Part shown: positions 1-11,293 of the stretch, piece by piece | Numbering within the stretch: position 1 is the stretch's first letter | Layout: every line of letters starts with the position of its first letter | DNA from: Nitzschia sp. pyKryTriq1 | Lineage: Eukaryota; Bacillariophyta; Bacillariophyceae; Bacillariales; Bacillariaceae | Direction of reading: 5' to 3' | Length of the DNA stretch: 64,000 nt | Assembly (NCBI GenBank): GCA_956465555.1 | Contig: OY101118.1 | Coordinates: 2,067,751 to 2,131,750 of the forward strand | Translations under genes and position numbers: made by a program | The notes under the pieces: model-generated | The model's database searches: none | What the model saw: the letters and a program-made list of their open reading frames with translations, nothing else | Told to the model about the DNA's origin: nothing

Positions 1-623
1 TCGTCATGCTGTCATCTCTGTACTACATGTGGTCTCTCTCCTGCTCTACTACTACTACAGTACCTGGTACTCGTACTCTCTGGGTACCGGTAGAGTCTAC
101 CTCTACTACAGTACTACCGGTACCTACTACTAAGTAGTAGAGAGATGATAGTAGAGAAGAAGAATCTCCCAGTCCTCTCAACTAATTCGCTACAGACAGG
201 AGGCAAGATCTGTGAGGTTGAGAGGTGATCATGCATACCCTCCAACAAGAAGTTCGTACTTAGTATCTACTCCTACTGCTACAGAAGTAGCGTAGAGTGG
301 CTTCAGCTAGTTTATGATCCTCTCGGACTACTACTCTAGTATGATAATGATGTGTGTGGGTGCGCGCTGACAGAGGTGAATACGCAGAATAGACCACAGA
401 GACTTCGAAGAAGTAGTAGCTCTCAAGTTATTTCTGCTAGCATGGACGACTCGTCCACTGAATCCTGAAATGACTGAATCCTACCAGCACATACAGGTAC
501 CCACTCAAATGTGAGGAATCGTGTCATCTTCTTGTCAGCATTCCGTGATATTTCCATAAGCTTTAGGTCTGGCTTAGACCGGCTAGTTCTAGTAGAGTGG
601 TAAAACTGCAGCTAGCTAGCAAG
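1..623. other. Intergenic, no gene seen
   Basis: No convincing reading frame. The first 350 bases are rich in CTACTAC/TAGTAGAG-type simple sequence and GTAC-containing motifs, a composition that recurs in other gene-free stretches of this window. It lies downstream of the minus-strand gene that ends at 624. Confidence 0.6.
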
Positions 624-1649
624 TTATGGCAAATCGAATCTGGTCAAGCTGTCAGGAAAGAATTTCCAGGGTATTCTGCGGTAGAATTCGTCCAATAGAG
701 ATCGTCCTTCCCATCTCGGGGAAGGCATCTCGCTCAGCCGGAGCAGTTGTCGAGAAAACTGTCCGGTCTTCAGGAAGTTCCATCGCTCCCACAACTCGGA
801 ACTTGTAGTGCCGGATGGTTGGCTTTCCCAGAGTCCGTGAGATGGCTGGAATGTAACTTGCATAGTCGGTAATTGCGGCCAACTGCTCGAGAGCCAGTTG
901 GCAAGGAGAGCAGGGTCGTCGTCCGAAATATTGGTGGGAACACGGGCCGCCAGATCGGTGCTCATAAAGTAAAGCTCGGTGCTCATGAAAGTTCTTGCCA
1001 CCATTTGTCGGCACTTCCACATCGAGAAACCCCCACAATCCCATCTATCACGTGGAAGGCCCCCAATCACCCTATACAAATCTGGTGAAGCAAGCATGTC
1101 CCCAGTGGCCTCCAAGAATTTATCAGGAAACAAAAGTGTAGTCGCGTCCACCTTTGCTACATAATCTACATCAGCTCTCGACGCATAACGGAACCACCTC
1201 GACAGGAGGGAGTAATCTCGAGCTTCAGGTAAATAAGTAATGTCTTTTGCATCTCCGAATATGGGTGCGGACGATCCGTAGTCTTCAATCAGCGAAGATG
1301 GCAACACAAAGGTATAGGCGATCTGACAGTACGTTGGGAGTTGCACCCCATCTCCCAATACACATATTCTGGGGTCACTCGCTAGATAGGTCCGCCTAAG
1401 GATTTCTCGAGTAGTATCATCGTCCGGATGACTTACAATCCCCCAAGCAAATCGCACGGGTTCAGACTCCACTAACCGCCTTCTCCTCCGCGTTGAAGAC
1501 GCCAGTACTGATCCGATTGTACCCCGCAGTTGCCGCCGTTTTCCCCCGTCTACAATACGAGTTTCGTCACCGTGGTCGGGCACTACAGCAAAGTTGAGAA
1601 GTGTTCCCAAGACGCAGAGCGCCCCCAGTATTGCTAATGATTGCTTCAT
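624..1649 (-). CDS. Putative type II membrane glycosyltransferase (GT31-like)
   Basis: Single-exon gene of 341 aa. Residues 1-25 form a hydrophobic signal-anchor (KQSLAILGALCVLGTLLNFA) followed by a basic RRRRR stem, the layout of a Golgi type II membrane enzyme. The lumenal part has features of beta-1,3-galactosyltransferase-type (GT31) enzymes: a REILRRTYL segment resembling the family's 'R..IR.TW', and VDYVAKVDATTLLFP, which matches the position and character of the family's K-DDD-T metal-binding loop. That loop carries only one Asp where the family has a DxD, so metal binding or activity is uncertain. Four Cys residues could form lumenal disulphides. The start at 1649 is the first ATG and gives the signal-anchor. 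The general class is fairly likely; donor, acceptor and activity are unknown. It stands alone, transcribed away from its nearest neighbour. Confidence 0.6.
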   Translation of the reverse strand: MKQSLAILGALCVLGTLLNFAVVPDHGDETRIVDGGKRRQLRGTIGSVLASSTRRRRRLVESEPVRFAWGIVSHPDDDTTREILRRTYLASDPRICVLGDGVQLPTYCQIAYTFVLPSSLIEDYGSSAPIFGDAKDITYLPEARDYSLLSRWFRYASRADVDYVAKVDATTLLFPDKFLEATGDMLASPDLYRVIGGLPRDRWDCGGFSMWKCRQMVARTFMSTELYFMSTDLAARVPTNISDDDPALLANWLSSSWPQLPTMQVTFQPSHGLWESQPSGTTSSELWERWNFLKTGQFSRQLLRLSEMPSPRWEGRSLLDEFYRRIPWKFFPDSLTRFDLP

Positions 1650-2396
1650 GTCGACTTTCTAACTAGACTAGTTTTTGTACCTGTATTAGCTTCCGATCTT
1701 CATCTTCTCTTAAAATACATGTGTGGGCCTATTGTGCTGTTTTCTGGTTGTTTCTGACTAAATACGTGTATCACAACGTGTACTGTACCGGTACCGGTAC
1801 ACGTACTGTACAGAGGGGAAGAATTTTTTGATAAATTCCGCGAGAGCGTTTGCTTTTTTGGCGTTGCATGGCTCTGCAGGAGCGCGCCGACCGAGCTGGC
1901 CCGCCGTTAATTTGCGCCCATGAATGTCGCAGTTACTTTCACACGACAACCACCCAAAAATTTCGAATGTCAACGACACGACTGATCAAATCATGGTACA
2001 TACGTCTGTTGTCGTACGTCAACAATCGAGACGCGCTTGGGAGGTGGTGGCGGGAAAAAACGGTCCCGCGCTTTGTCCGTGGTACGAATATGTACCATAC
2101 TGTAGATACTGTAAAATTTCGAGAATACGAACTCAACTGCACGCGCTAAGACAACCAAAAGTGCACCACTCACACACAGCTAGCGAAAGGCAAGAGAACT
2201 CGGCAGCATAGTAGTAGGGCCTACGTTTACTCGGAACAACCACACTTGCTTCCATCGAGTTGCTGAAACCATCGGCACTCCTTGAATACCACTGCCGCAT
2301 CAAACTTTCGTAGTGCAATTGATCCTGACCGATTAGTGAGCATATCGAACAAGACAAGATTGATTGATTGATTGATTCTTCGTTGCAACATTCTCC
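1650..2396. other. Intergenic between divergent genes
   Basis: Lies between the starts of two divergently oriented genes, so it should hold both promoters. A GTACCGGTACCGGTAC run lies near 1784-1800. A TGATTGATTGATTGATTC microsatellite lies just before the next ATG (about 2360-2380). Several ORFs of 60-100 codons occur here but have no signal, domain or splice support. Confidence 0.5.
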
Positions 2397-3014
2397 ATGA
2401 TGAATACGAATACATCCCGTTCTCGTCAAAATCTCTGGTTTCCAGTTTTTCTGGAACGTATGGCGTGTTGTGCGATGCCTCCGCAAAACATCAATGATGT
2501 GGTCCTGGTAGGTGATAGTCAAGAAGGAGACAGTGATGTCACCGGGGGCGACTCTTTGAATGAAGATGTTGTGGTTCTGGAATCCAACACACGGCAACCT
2601 CTGTCGCAGCAACTTCGCCGAGAACTGCTTGGCTCCAGTGCCGGCACCAAACATCCGTTGCCATCACCGACGATATCTCCCTCCCGTAGGGAACTTGATC
2701 GATGGGATCCCTCTTGTAGTGGCGTAACGTCATGGTGCAATCCGTCTTGCGCCGGATCTACTGCAACGACTGCCTCCACCATGAGTGATGAAGGGGAGTA
2801 CTACGGATGCTACGACCCAGATGTCACCGAAGAGATTCGGAGCAACGCTACAACGCAGGTAGTCTCGCACAAGCAGAATAGACACCACCGTAGAAATGAG
2901 CTGCTTCAGTCGACGTTGGCATCCGCGGAGCAGAGATTGCGGCAACAGCTGCTCGAAGAAGAGGCCAGATCGGACTACCTGAAGGCCAGAAGGCAACGCA
3001 AGGGCGCTCGGTGA
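2397..3014 (+). CDS. Small hypothetical protein with C-terminal coiled coil
   Basis: Single-exon 205-aa protein that I do not recognise. The first 150 residues are low in hydrophobics and rich in Ser, Thr, Asp and Pro, so probably disordered. The last 50 residues (HHRRNELLQSTLASAEQRLR and onward, ending in KARRQRKGAR) are a basic/acidic amphipathic helix with heptad-like Leu spacing, probably a coiled coil. The first ATG (2397) is preceded by a TGAT microsatellite; an internal Met at about 2460 is an alternative start. The overlapping minus-strand frame lacks such structure. A disordered N-terminus with a terminal helix is shared with other small proteins in this window (37605, 38425, 45679), but I see no clear sequence kinship. 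Confidence 0.55.
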   Translation: MMNTNTSRSRQNLWFPVFLERMACCAMPPQNINDVVLVGDSQEGDSDVTGGDSLNEDVVVLESNTRQPLSQQLRRELLGSSAGTKHPLPSPTISPSRRELDRWDPSCSGVTSWCNPSCAGSTATTASTMSDEGEYYGCYDPDVTEEIRSNATTQVVSHKQNRHHRRNELLQSTLASAEQRLRQQLLEEEARSDYLKARRQRKGAR

Positions 3015-3471
3015 AGATATCTTGCGGTACAAGTACTTGCTTCTTCAGTCTCTTTGAAGTAGAATCATGGCTTATGAAGGGGATACTGCGCGCAAGGAAC
3101 GCCATTGGCGTTGCGTCGAAGTGAACTTTCAAGAGCTCCGAGTGAGTTGGTCAGTCGTATCTGCCACGATTGAAACAGCTGGTCCTTTCGCCTTGCTTCT
3201 TTTATCATCGCGTTCCCGACAATATCAATAGTGGAGGGAGTTACTATTATTTCTACAATGGAAAGATTTCCTTCTACGACTGCAGGAAGATGCCAGTGCA
3301 CAATTCTTGATTGGCTAGAGAAATCCCATCCCTGAGGCAATCGTGCGCCAAATCGCCGCGTGGCAGTTCCAGGATTCTGCTCGTTTTGAGATGTTTTCCT
3401 CTGATTTCTTTCCAAGGTTGAGATCATAATTTTCGTTTTGACACAAGTAGAAGAAGCAATCAACAACAACA
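3015..3471. other. Upstream region of the HSP20 gene
   Basis: No gene seen. Being 5' of a small heat-shock gene it should contain a heat-shock promoter, but I found no perfect triple nGAAn heat-shock element by eye. A run of CAA repeats (caatcaacaacaacaatg) directly precedes the start codon and is probably 5' UTR. Confidence 0.45.
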
Positions 3472-4161
3472 ATGAAGCTCTCGGCTCCTATCTTTCTCTC
3501 CACTCTTGGCGCTGCGGCAGTCTCGAATGCCTATAGTTTCGGCGGCGGGTACGCCTGCGGTCCACGAACCAACGCCGCCTTTCGTGCTCGAATGATGCAG
3601 CCAATGAGTCCCGTACAACAAGCCGAGCTTCGTCGCCAGCAGTCTGAGTTTGTCGATCGTGCCTTTGAAGTACTGGCCAACGACCTCCAAAAGTCGCAAT
3701 TGGATCCCAACTTGATTCCCAAGCAGAAAGAGCTTGTGAACAAGGCAGTCGAGTTCTTCAGTGAAATGGGTGGCATCCGACGTGATGATGCTCAAAACTT
3801 GAAAGAAATCACTAATAAAGGCTTTGAGATTGCCCAGGATATTGTTTCAGGTGCCTATTCTCCTGCTTATGAGATTCAGGACAACGACTCTGAACTTGAG
3901 ATTTCTTTGGACCTCCCCGGTGTTGCCAAGTCCGATATTGACATTGTTTTTGAAGATGGTCTCTTGAAAGTGACTGGTACTCGCAATATGGGCAAGGGGG
4001 AAGAGGCCAAGCCGGTATCCTTTTCGAGGAGCTTTCCCGTGGACGCCAAAACGACCGACACTGAGGCTATTTCGGCCAACCTCGACAGCGGTGTTTTGCT
4101 CATTCGTATTCCGAAAAAGCAAATCGAGAAACCACCTGGCAAACGCGTCAACATTCAATAG
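3472..4161 (+). CDS. Small heat-shock protein (HSP20), plastid or secretory type
   Basis: Intronless, 229 aa. Residues about 1-20 are a signal peptide (MKLSAPIFLSTLGAAAVSNA) followed by YSF, a plausible variant of the diatom plastid motif in which an aromatic residue follows the cleavage site. Residues 40-125 form a helical region before the alpha-crystallin domain (about 126-222), recognisable by ELEISLDLPGVAKSDIDIVF, the GLLKVTGTR strand and the C-terminal GVLLIRIPKK, which contains the I-x-I-type motif used for oligomer assembly. Such ATP-independent holdases bind unfolding proteins. The domain call is secure. Plastid rather than ER location is inferred from the N-terminus. It lies alone between long intergenic stretches. 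Confidence 0.88.
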   Translation: MKLSAPIFLSTLGAAAVSNAYSFGGGYACGPRTNAAFRARMMQPMSPVQQAELRRQQSEFVDRAFEVLANDLQKSQLDPNLIPKQKELVNKAVEFFSEMGGIRRDDAQNLKEITNKGFEIAQDIVSGAYSPAYEIQDNDSELEISLDLPGVAKSDIDIVFEDGLLKVTGTRNMGKGEEAKPVSFSRSFPVDAKTTDTEAISANLDSGVLLIRIPKKQIEKPPGKRVNIQ

Positions 4162-5300
4162 ATATTGCACGAGCATTGTTCTTTCATGGCACCTGGCCTA
4201 CTCTGTTCTTCGGACGACGTCCTTCTTCCTCCTCTTGATGGTTGAGAATACTCCTACTACATTTGGCAATCGTCTTCGTTTTCGGCAGGGATAGATGCGA
4301 ACTGTCTGTAAACTAGTTCTCGAGTATGGTACTACTCCTGTATGATGTAATGTGGACTTCCTCTGGGACTTTTAATTCTTCAGCCAACACCAATATTAGT
4401 CTCTAGTAGTAGAGGGGCTTCTAAATCTGCGAGCTGAGGGATACTGTACGTACGTATACCGGTAGAAGATAGCAAAGTGTTCCGGCCTGTTTTGCATATC
4501 CAATGGATAGGCCAACATTCAGAATTCTCCATATCCGAATAATTTTTATGATATATCCAATCGATAGTGTCTGTCGTGTCTGCGGCGTCTGTTTGTTCTT
4601 CTCCTCCCTTTTCGTCCTTTTTCCGTCTGTCATCCCTTTCCTCGGTAAAATGTGACCGATCCGATCACTTCGTCTCAACTCCAAGATAACGTGATCGATG
4701 GGACCGAATTATTTTTTCATGCCGCCACGAGGAATTTCATTCGGATGGCAAGTCGTATTACAACCGATGCAACCGACCGTGATCTTTCACAACCTAGCGT
4801 TGTGTCAGTTTACGTTTGATGACAGAAACAAAAAATCAATTGTACTACTACCTGTGAATCACGTTTTATTTTGTTGCTGGCGTGCCAGAGTCGCATAGGA
4901 CATAGAATCGTTAAGTAATTTTATCGCAATGGATTGGATTTGCCTATTTTATCCATTGGATATGTATGGTGTGCAGTGTTCCGTACGGACGAATGACTGG
5001 CGGCGTGATCGTCTTGCATGGCCCGTCAATAATCAAACGCAAACGTGCGCTTCAAAGTCTGGCTGTCGTCCCGAAATCTTGCGGCCACGAGCGATCCAAA
5101 CCAAGCCTCGAAGAATCCAGGCATCAACGCGCAGTCAACCGCCGATCCCCAATCCTGTGGCCATCACACATCACATAGACCTACTGTAAAACATAAAACC
5201 ATTCAGCGGTATTGTACCGGTAGTCTACCAGTTGTGCCGCAGTGCTTCTCATCAACAGTTGCTGTTTGAAAGGCAATTTTCATTGAACTATAATCTCAAG
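4162..5300. other. Intergenic, no gene seen
   Basis: Separates HSP20 from DHAD. It contains a 15-bp inverted repeat, CATATCCAATGGATA at about 4495-4509 and its complement at about 4950-4964, enclosing about 440 bp. I saw no matching target-site duplication. Several ORFs under 90 codons are present without support. Confidence 0.45.
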
Positions 5301-7559
5301 ATGAAGTTCTCCTTTATTGGTTTGTTGGCAGCTGCAACGCCAAGTTTGGCGTGGTCCTTTGTAGGCCCAAAGATCCAAGCAAGCTCACCCACCAAGCTGT
5401 TCATGGCGGATGACGCCGAAGAAGAAAAGGTTCTAAACAAGTTTAGTCGGTAAGTTCGGGTGGGCTCCATCGCTGGTTTTTTATGCTATATTACGCTTGC
5501 CTACTGACCATTTTGTTACGTATAGCTTTTTGACTGGCCCCAAGTCACAAGGCGCTTCCCAAGCCATGCTCTATGCAACCGGGTTGAAGGAGGAGGACAT
5601 GAACAAGCCCCAGGTTGGAGTCTGCAGTGTTTGGTACGAAGGTAACCCTTGTAATATGCACCTGTTGGAGCTTTCCGAGTATGTGAAAGAGGGTGTTCAA
5701 AAGACTGGATCCGTTGGATACCGCTTCAACACTATCGGAGTCTCGGATGGCATTTCGATGGGGACTACTGGTATGCGATACTCTTTGCAAAGTCGTGATT
5801 TGATTGCTGACTCGATCGAGACGACCATGGGAGCTCAGTGGTACGATGGTTTGATCGCCTTGCCAGGATGCGACAAGAACATGCCGGGCTGTGTCATGGC
5901 GATGGCGCGATTGAACAGACCTAGTATTATGATTTACGGTGGTACAATTCGTGCTGGAAAACAACCTTCCACAGGTGCACCATTGGATATTGTGAGCGCT
6001 TTTCAATCTTATGGAGAATATGTGTACGAGAAAATAAGCGAAGAAGAACGCAAAGAGATCATTCAACACTCATGCCCAGGACAAGGTGCATGTGGTGGTA
6101 TGTACACGGCAAACACTATGGCAACTGCAATTGAAGCGCTCGGTACGTACGTTCGCTCTTATTTCTCATTTGGTCGGTCGGGCGGCGATCTATTTGGCTC
6201 ATGTGTCTTTCCGTGTATAATATTATTTGATAATCAGGTATGTCGCTGCCGTATTCTTCGTCTTCTCCTGCCGATTCCCGGGAAAAGAAAGGGGAGTGTT
6301 TGGAAGCAGGAGGTTTCATGAGAATTCTGTTGGAAAAGGATATCAAGCCCAAAGATATCATGACTAAGGCTGCATTCGAAAATGCTATTCGCATGGTGAT
6401 GATCACAGGTGGATCTACAAATGCCGTTCTTCACTTGATCGCTATGAGTCGCTCCTGCCAGGATCCCAATGTCGCAATTACTCTTGATGACTTCCAGCGC
6501 ATCTCCGATATCGTAAGTTTGAGTTCAGTTCTACGTGATTTTGACTTGCTGGTCCGCCTCATCGGTTGCTTCCTTTACCCATTCCCTTTTGATAGACTCC
6601 TTTCCTAGCTGATTTGAAACCGTCTGGAAAGTTTGTCATGGAAGATGTCCAAGGGATCGGTGGTACTCCGGGACTTATCAAATTTTTGATCGACAACGAC
6701 ATGTTTGATGGTGATCAACTCACTGTGACTGGAAAGACCCACAAAGAGAATCTTGAAACGCTCAAACACCCTGGATTGACACCTGGTCAGGAGATCATTC
6801 GACCTTTGGATAATCCCATCAAGGCAACCGGGCATTTGCAGATCATGTATGGAAATCTTTGCCCAGGAGGTGCGGTTGCGAAAATCACAGGCAAGGAAGG
6901 TGAAACATTCACGGTGAGTCTCCCAGGGTATTTTGCATTGTAGTGTGGTGATTATTCAACTCGATCTCACGACTTGTCAGGGTACGGCGCGAGTGTACGA
7001 CAACGAACAGTTGATGATGCGTGGACTCGAGAATAAGGAAATCAAGGCTGGAGATGTCGTCGTCATCCGTTACGAAGGACCAAAGGGAGGGCCTGGCCTC
7101 CCAGAGATGTTGACCCCCACCAGCGCGATTATGGGAGCCGGCCTTGGAGATGTCGTCGCACTTCTGACTGATGGACGATTCAGTGGTGGCAGTCATGGCT
7201 TTTGTGTTGGACACATTACCCCCGAAGCCCAAGTTGGTGGACCGATTGCTTTGGTTCAAAACGGGGATCCCATTCGTATCGATGCCCGGGCTGATAAGCG
7301 TACAATTGACCTATTGATTTCGGACGAAGAGTGGGAGAAAAGGAGAAAAGCGTGGTCGCCGCCTCCTCTTCGATCGACTCAAGGTACTCTTTTCAAATAC
7401 ATTCAATGCGTTGCCACCGCCAGCGAGGGCTGTGTCACAGATGAAGTTGATACTTCGACGGCCAAGGAGATTGTTGAAGCCGCACCTAAGACCCCAGCTG
7501 TAGCTGAACTTGAAGCAAAGATCGCAGAGCTCGAGGCTAAGCTTAGAGCTCAGGTCTAG
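5301..7559 (+). CDS. ilvD: Dihydroxy-acid dehydratase, plastid-targeted
   Basis: Penultimate enzyme of valine/isoleucine synthesis: dehydrates 2,3-dihydroxy acids to 2-keto acids with an Fe-S cluster. Five exons, all in frame: 5301-5449, 5526-6142, 6238-6512, 6596-6913 and 6981-7559, giving 645 aa. Cluster-ligand Cys are visible in [16 protein letters not shown] and [14 protein letters not shown]; other signatures are [22 protein letters not shown] and [15 protein letters not shown]. The first 18 residues are a signal peptide ending in SLA before WSFVGP, a plastid-type bipartite signal with Trp at +1, fitting plastid branched-chain synthesis. Intron 2 uses a GTACGT donor; introns 1 and 3 use GTAAGT and intron 4 GTGAGT. 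The last 25 residues ([20 protein letters not shown]) form a heptad-like coiled-coil tail not usual in the family. Start chosen because it gives the signal peptide. Confidence 0.95.
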
Positions 7560-7780
7560 TTGTGTAAACTATCATATGGCAGGCTGAACTGGTTCAAAAC
7601 TACTATGCCCTCCGATATCAAGAAGGCTTAAAAATATCAGAGACACATGTTTTGTTATGAAGAGGACACAACAACGAAGCTCCCTAAACTTGCAGAAAAA
7701 ACAAAAATAATTCGAAGGGACCAGTTACTCAAAATTCGACTACTTCACAAAAGACCTTGATGCCCGCTGCATTCAACATA

Positions 7781-10221
7781 TCAGTAACTAGCTAGCGGCT
7801 TGTAACGGGTTGTCCTCATGAGGATCTCATAGAGCACAGCAGAAGAGACTGCTTTCATACGGCCTGCAAGCATTGGGTCCTCTTCTAGTTTCTGCTTGAC
7901 ATTGTCCCAGGAGTTTGTAATAGAAGAGAGGCAGCGCTCGTGCAGCGTAGGCTCACTCCCTTGGCTGGTGAACTCTTGTTCGAGAGCTAGAACCTTGATG
8001 GCAGCAGTACCCTCGATATAAGGTAGGTACTCTTTGTCGGTTAGCGTCCGAAAAAGCTCCAGCGACAAACTCGATCGGTGTTCCTCCATGCATGCAGCAA
8101 CAACTTGGCTTAGCCGACTTGAGCTACATTTGTGCTTCTTGGACACAATTTTGCTCCGTCTGAGAACTTCAACGAGCAGAGTTGGTTTGATTTTCCTGGC
8201 TGTGTCTAGGTCAATAGATCGAAGCTCCTCTGCGCATCTATCAAAGATTGTATATAGCAACATCTTGTCACGGAAAGATTCGCCGATCTTGAGAAAATCG
8301 ACGACGTTGTCCTTGGATGTGATCCTGCTGAAAAAGTCGGTAACGCACAGGAGTAACGAGTGGACCTCGAGCTGATCGGCTATGCTATACAGCGCATAAG
8401 CCGCGATCATGTCCAAATGGAGCTCTGAGTTGGTGTACATATGATCCAAAAGCATAGGGAACACTTGCGCTTCGGCTGATCCAAGCTCGAAGACTGATTT
8501 TTTCGTAGATCTGGGGTTCTCGAAGAGCTGCGCAAAGTATTCACTTCTTTTCGGACCGAATGCCAGAATGCGGCGATGTACATGATACGTTGTGGTTGCC
8601 TTGGTCTCCCTCGCGACCACCTCAATAGTCCAGTCGCTCAAACTTTCTATGGGATCTTGCCTCCAAGATAGCTGAATCGAAGGGGTGGGGTCGACCTTCG
8701 AATTCTCGGAAGTCGCCGCAGCTTCAGCGCATTCGATTGCGGCAAGAATGGCTGGGATACCAGAATTTTGCATGTCAGATTTACGACTTTCGTTGTCGGT
8801 GTCCTCGCAAGTCGAAGAATGATCATCTCCAGTATTCTTCATTTTCTGCCGGGCCACCTTGTTCAGAAATTCTTTTCGCCCCTTAAGGAAGAAATTATGA
8901 CGGTAGGCACCTTTATTGGGGCCGTCATCGACTCGAATAAACCCATAAAGATTGAGTTGCTAATATGTAGCAGCAGATATGCATGGTGAGATCTCATGTG
9001 TTTGTTCCGATATGTAGTGCCAGTGTGTCTTTCGAAAACTTACCCTCTGAAAAGACTTGTACTTTGTCTGCTTGAAGAACCGAGGTAAAATATTCTTCAC
9101 GAAAAGAGACTGTTCATGAACTTTGAAGCAGGCTTCTCCTGGTAGCCAGCAGACAATATGCTCAAAGGAGTCTAACTCGGATCTTTCTAGCATCTCATGC
9201 AGCTTCCATGGAAATTGGAATTCTTTTTGCATAAGGGACTTGTAGGGATCCTCTGTCGTAGTCGTCTCTTCGTCACTGTTTTCGGAGCATCCAGACTCAA
9301 CTGCTGAGTTATTACTTGTGCTACCAACTGATATGGTAGCTGTGGTCGGAGGTATTAATGACGACGACGACGACTCCTCGGGTTCTATTGTCTTTGGAGT
9401 CGTCGTCGTCAAAAGACTAATAGCTGCCTCCGCGAGAGGGGCTAGCGAATCACGTTTTGGCTCCCGTTCGTGTTCGCCGGCGGGCGCGGGAGGAGAACTG
9501 CGTTCTACGGCGACAGCAGCACAAGTACTGGTACGTTGGGGACGCGAACTCTCGTCGAAGCCGGCGGGCGCACCATCGCCCGAGTTGTTGCGCGAAATCA
9601 TCTGACACAAATTCCTCTGACCCCGAATGAAAAACTTGTGCTGGTAGCCCCCTTTATTATGTCCTCCGTTCAAGCGATTGAAGCCGTAGAGATTGAGTTG
9701 CCGCTGTAAAGAAAACAATATGAGTTAGAGAATACTCTACTGTAGAGGGAAGTATTAGCTTTGGTGCGAATAGTCAGACTTACTTGAAAAGATTTATATT
9801 TTGTTTGTTTGAAGTAGCGGCACATTACATTCTCGACAAACTTCTGAGGCCGGTGCACGCGAAAAGAGCGACCGTCGTCTGTCCAAGAAACGATATCATC
9901 AAGGCCCGCAGCAGCAGATTCATCCAGCATATCATGAAGTTTCCAAGGAAATTGGAACGAATTCGAATTAGCTTGTTTCTGAGCCGAATTTTGCTGCCTA
10001 ACTGTAACTGGTTTTGATGGGGATGGTGAGGGAGACATCATGGCAGCAGGCGACTGTTGAGCTTGTAATTCTGCAGACCGAGCCAGGAACGCCACGTTCG
10101 CACCATTCAGGTGCCTCAATAGCTCGGCATTTCTCATCTCCAAGACGTCTCTACCAATCCCCATGCGGATAGCATGGTTGATGAGATCGAAGCCTTTGTT
10201 CTTGTCGCCTTGATTAAACAT
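7781..10221 (-). CDS. Double HSF DNA-binding domain protein with BTB domain
   Basis: Three exons on the minus strand: 9784-10221, 9044-9703 and 7781-8959, giving 758 aa. Each of two heat-shock-factor DNA-binding domains is split by an intron at the same place, within KYKSFQRQLNLYGF. Domain 1 is about residues 88-184 (FPWKLHDML ... QLNLYGFNR ... NKGGYQHKFF). Domain 2 is about 307-400 (FPWKLHEML ... QLNLYGFIR ... NKGAYRHNFF). The linker of about 120 residues is Ser/Thr-rich with an acidic stretch. Residues about 475-575 look like a BTB/POZ fold (DWTIEV, HRRILAFGPKRSEYF, YTNSELHL, ADQLEVHSLL) and are followed by a BACK-like helical region. No HR-A/B coiled coil is visible, so BTB may provide dimerisation. 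Expected role: nuclear transcription factor. All junctions are phase 0 with GTAAGT donors. A separate BTB gene is unlikely, because the frame has no ATG before the HSF half-domain; the nearest upstream start-like codon is GTG. Confidence 0.85.
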
Positions 10222-11293
10222 CTTTCCAACTATTTTTTGTGTGATGTGCGTGCGTGTTCGTTGATTGCATGGTTCGCTCCGCCTGGAAGGCGAAAGAAAA
10301 AATGCTTCCGATCGTCGCAGACACCGACCATGACCACTTCATCATTGATTCATTCTTCATCAAGCAAGACGACAGTCGTCACTCTCGTCAGCGAGGGGAG
10401 ATCGTGGAGAATGTGTATGTAGAAATTGTACTAGAGAGAGGCGGTGAACTCTGATTTTGTCTTTTCTACACAAAATTTCGTTGACACTCAAAACATTAAA
10501 TGATCGTATTTAACGTTTAGTCCAAAGTGGAGAAGAAATCGCGGAAGAGAATCAGTGACAATGTCAAAAACTTCGCTTTATCAGTATGACGTATGACAAC
10601 GTCGGAAGACTCCGGAAGTTCTCTCTCCGTTTTCTTTATATACATTTTTCGCATGTAGAATTTGAGTGAAGTTGGTACCAGGTACAATTAGTCTGGGCGG
10701 CGTACAGTGCATAGTTTTTAGAAAAATAATGCGTACTTGGTACGAGTATCGGTACCAGTACCATGGACTATGTACCTGGTACTTGTAGTACTTTCATTTT
10801 TTTAAAATCCCTACTGTAGGTTCGAAGTAGTCTACTGACTAGTAGTCTAGTAGTACTGTAGTCTAATAGCAAGTGTACATACGGTACGGTCCAGTATTCG
10901 TACGCAGTATGTGGTGACGAAAGCATCCTATGTAGGTGTGCCGACCACCGGTATGCCTCTGGATCCATGTGGTGCTGGAGAGTGCTTTTGGCACGGGAAT
11001 GGCAGAACCCCAACCACACATCTATTCCCGCTACCACTGCAAAGACCCTGATGCCGGTAGTAGAGCAAGTGAGGCCGGTGCAGTACAATTTAAATAGCTT
11101 TGAAGGAATGCGTAGCTCTCTGCTCTCTCTAGCTAGCTTTAGTAGCTCTACTAGTAGTAGGAGTAGGTCCCTAACAACGCTAGCTAGCGAACGAGAGAGA
11201 CTCAATCAATTGTAGGACGAGTAATGAAGTAGTATCAACCATTATCCCAATCTCTTTTAGGTGGCTAAAAGCAAGGCAAAACGGTGATCCCTA
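10222..11293. other. Intergenic, promoter of the HSF-BTB gene and GTAC-rich spacer
   Basis: The part next to 10222 should be the promoter and 5' UTR of the HSF-BTB gene. From about 10670 to 10900 the sequence is dense in GTAC-based palindromes (GGTACCAGGTAC, GGTACCAGTACC). Further on, CTAGCTAG and TAGTAG simple sequence approaches the formin 3' end. No gene seen. Confidence 0.5.

Noticed and set aside
2133-2654. A 173-codon minus-strand frame
   Set aside because: Overlaps the plus-strand coiled-coil gene and lacks structure.
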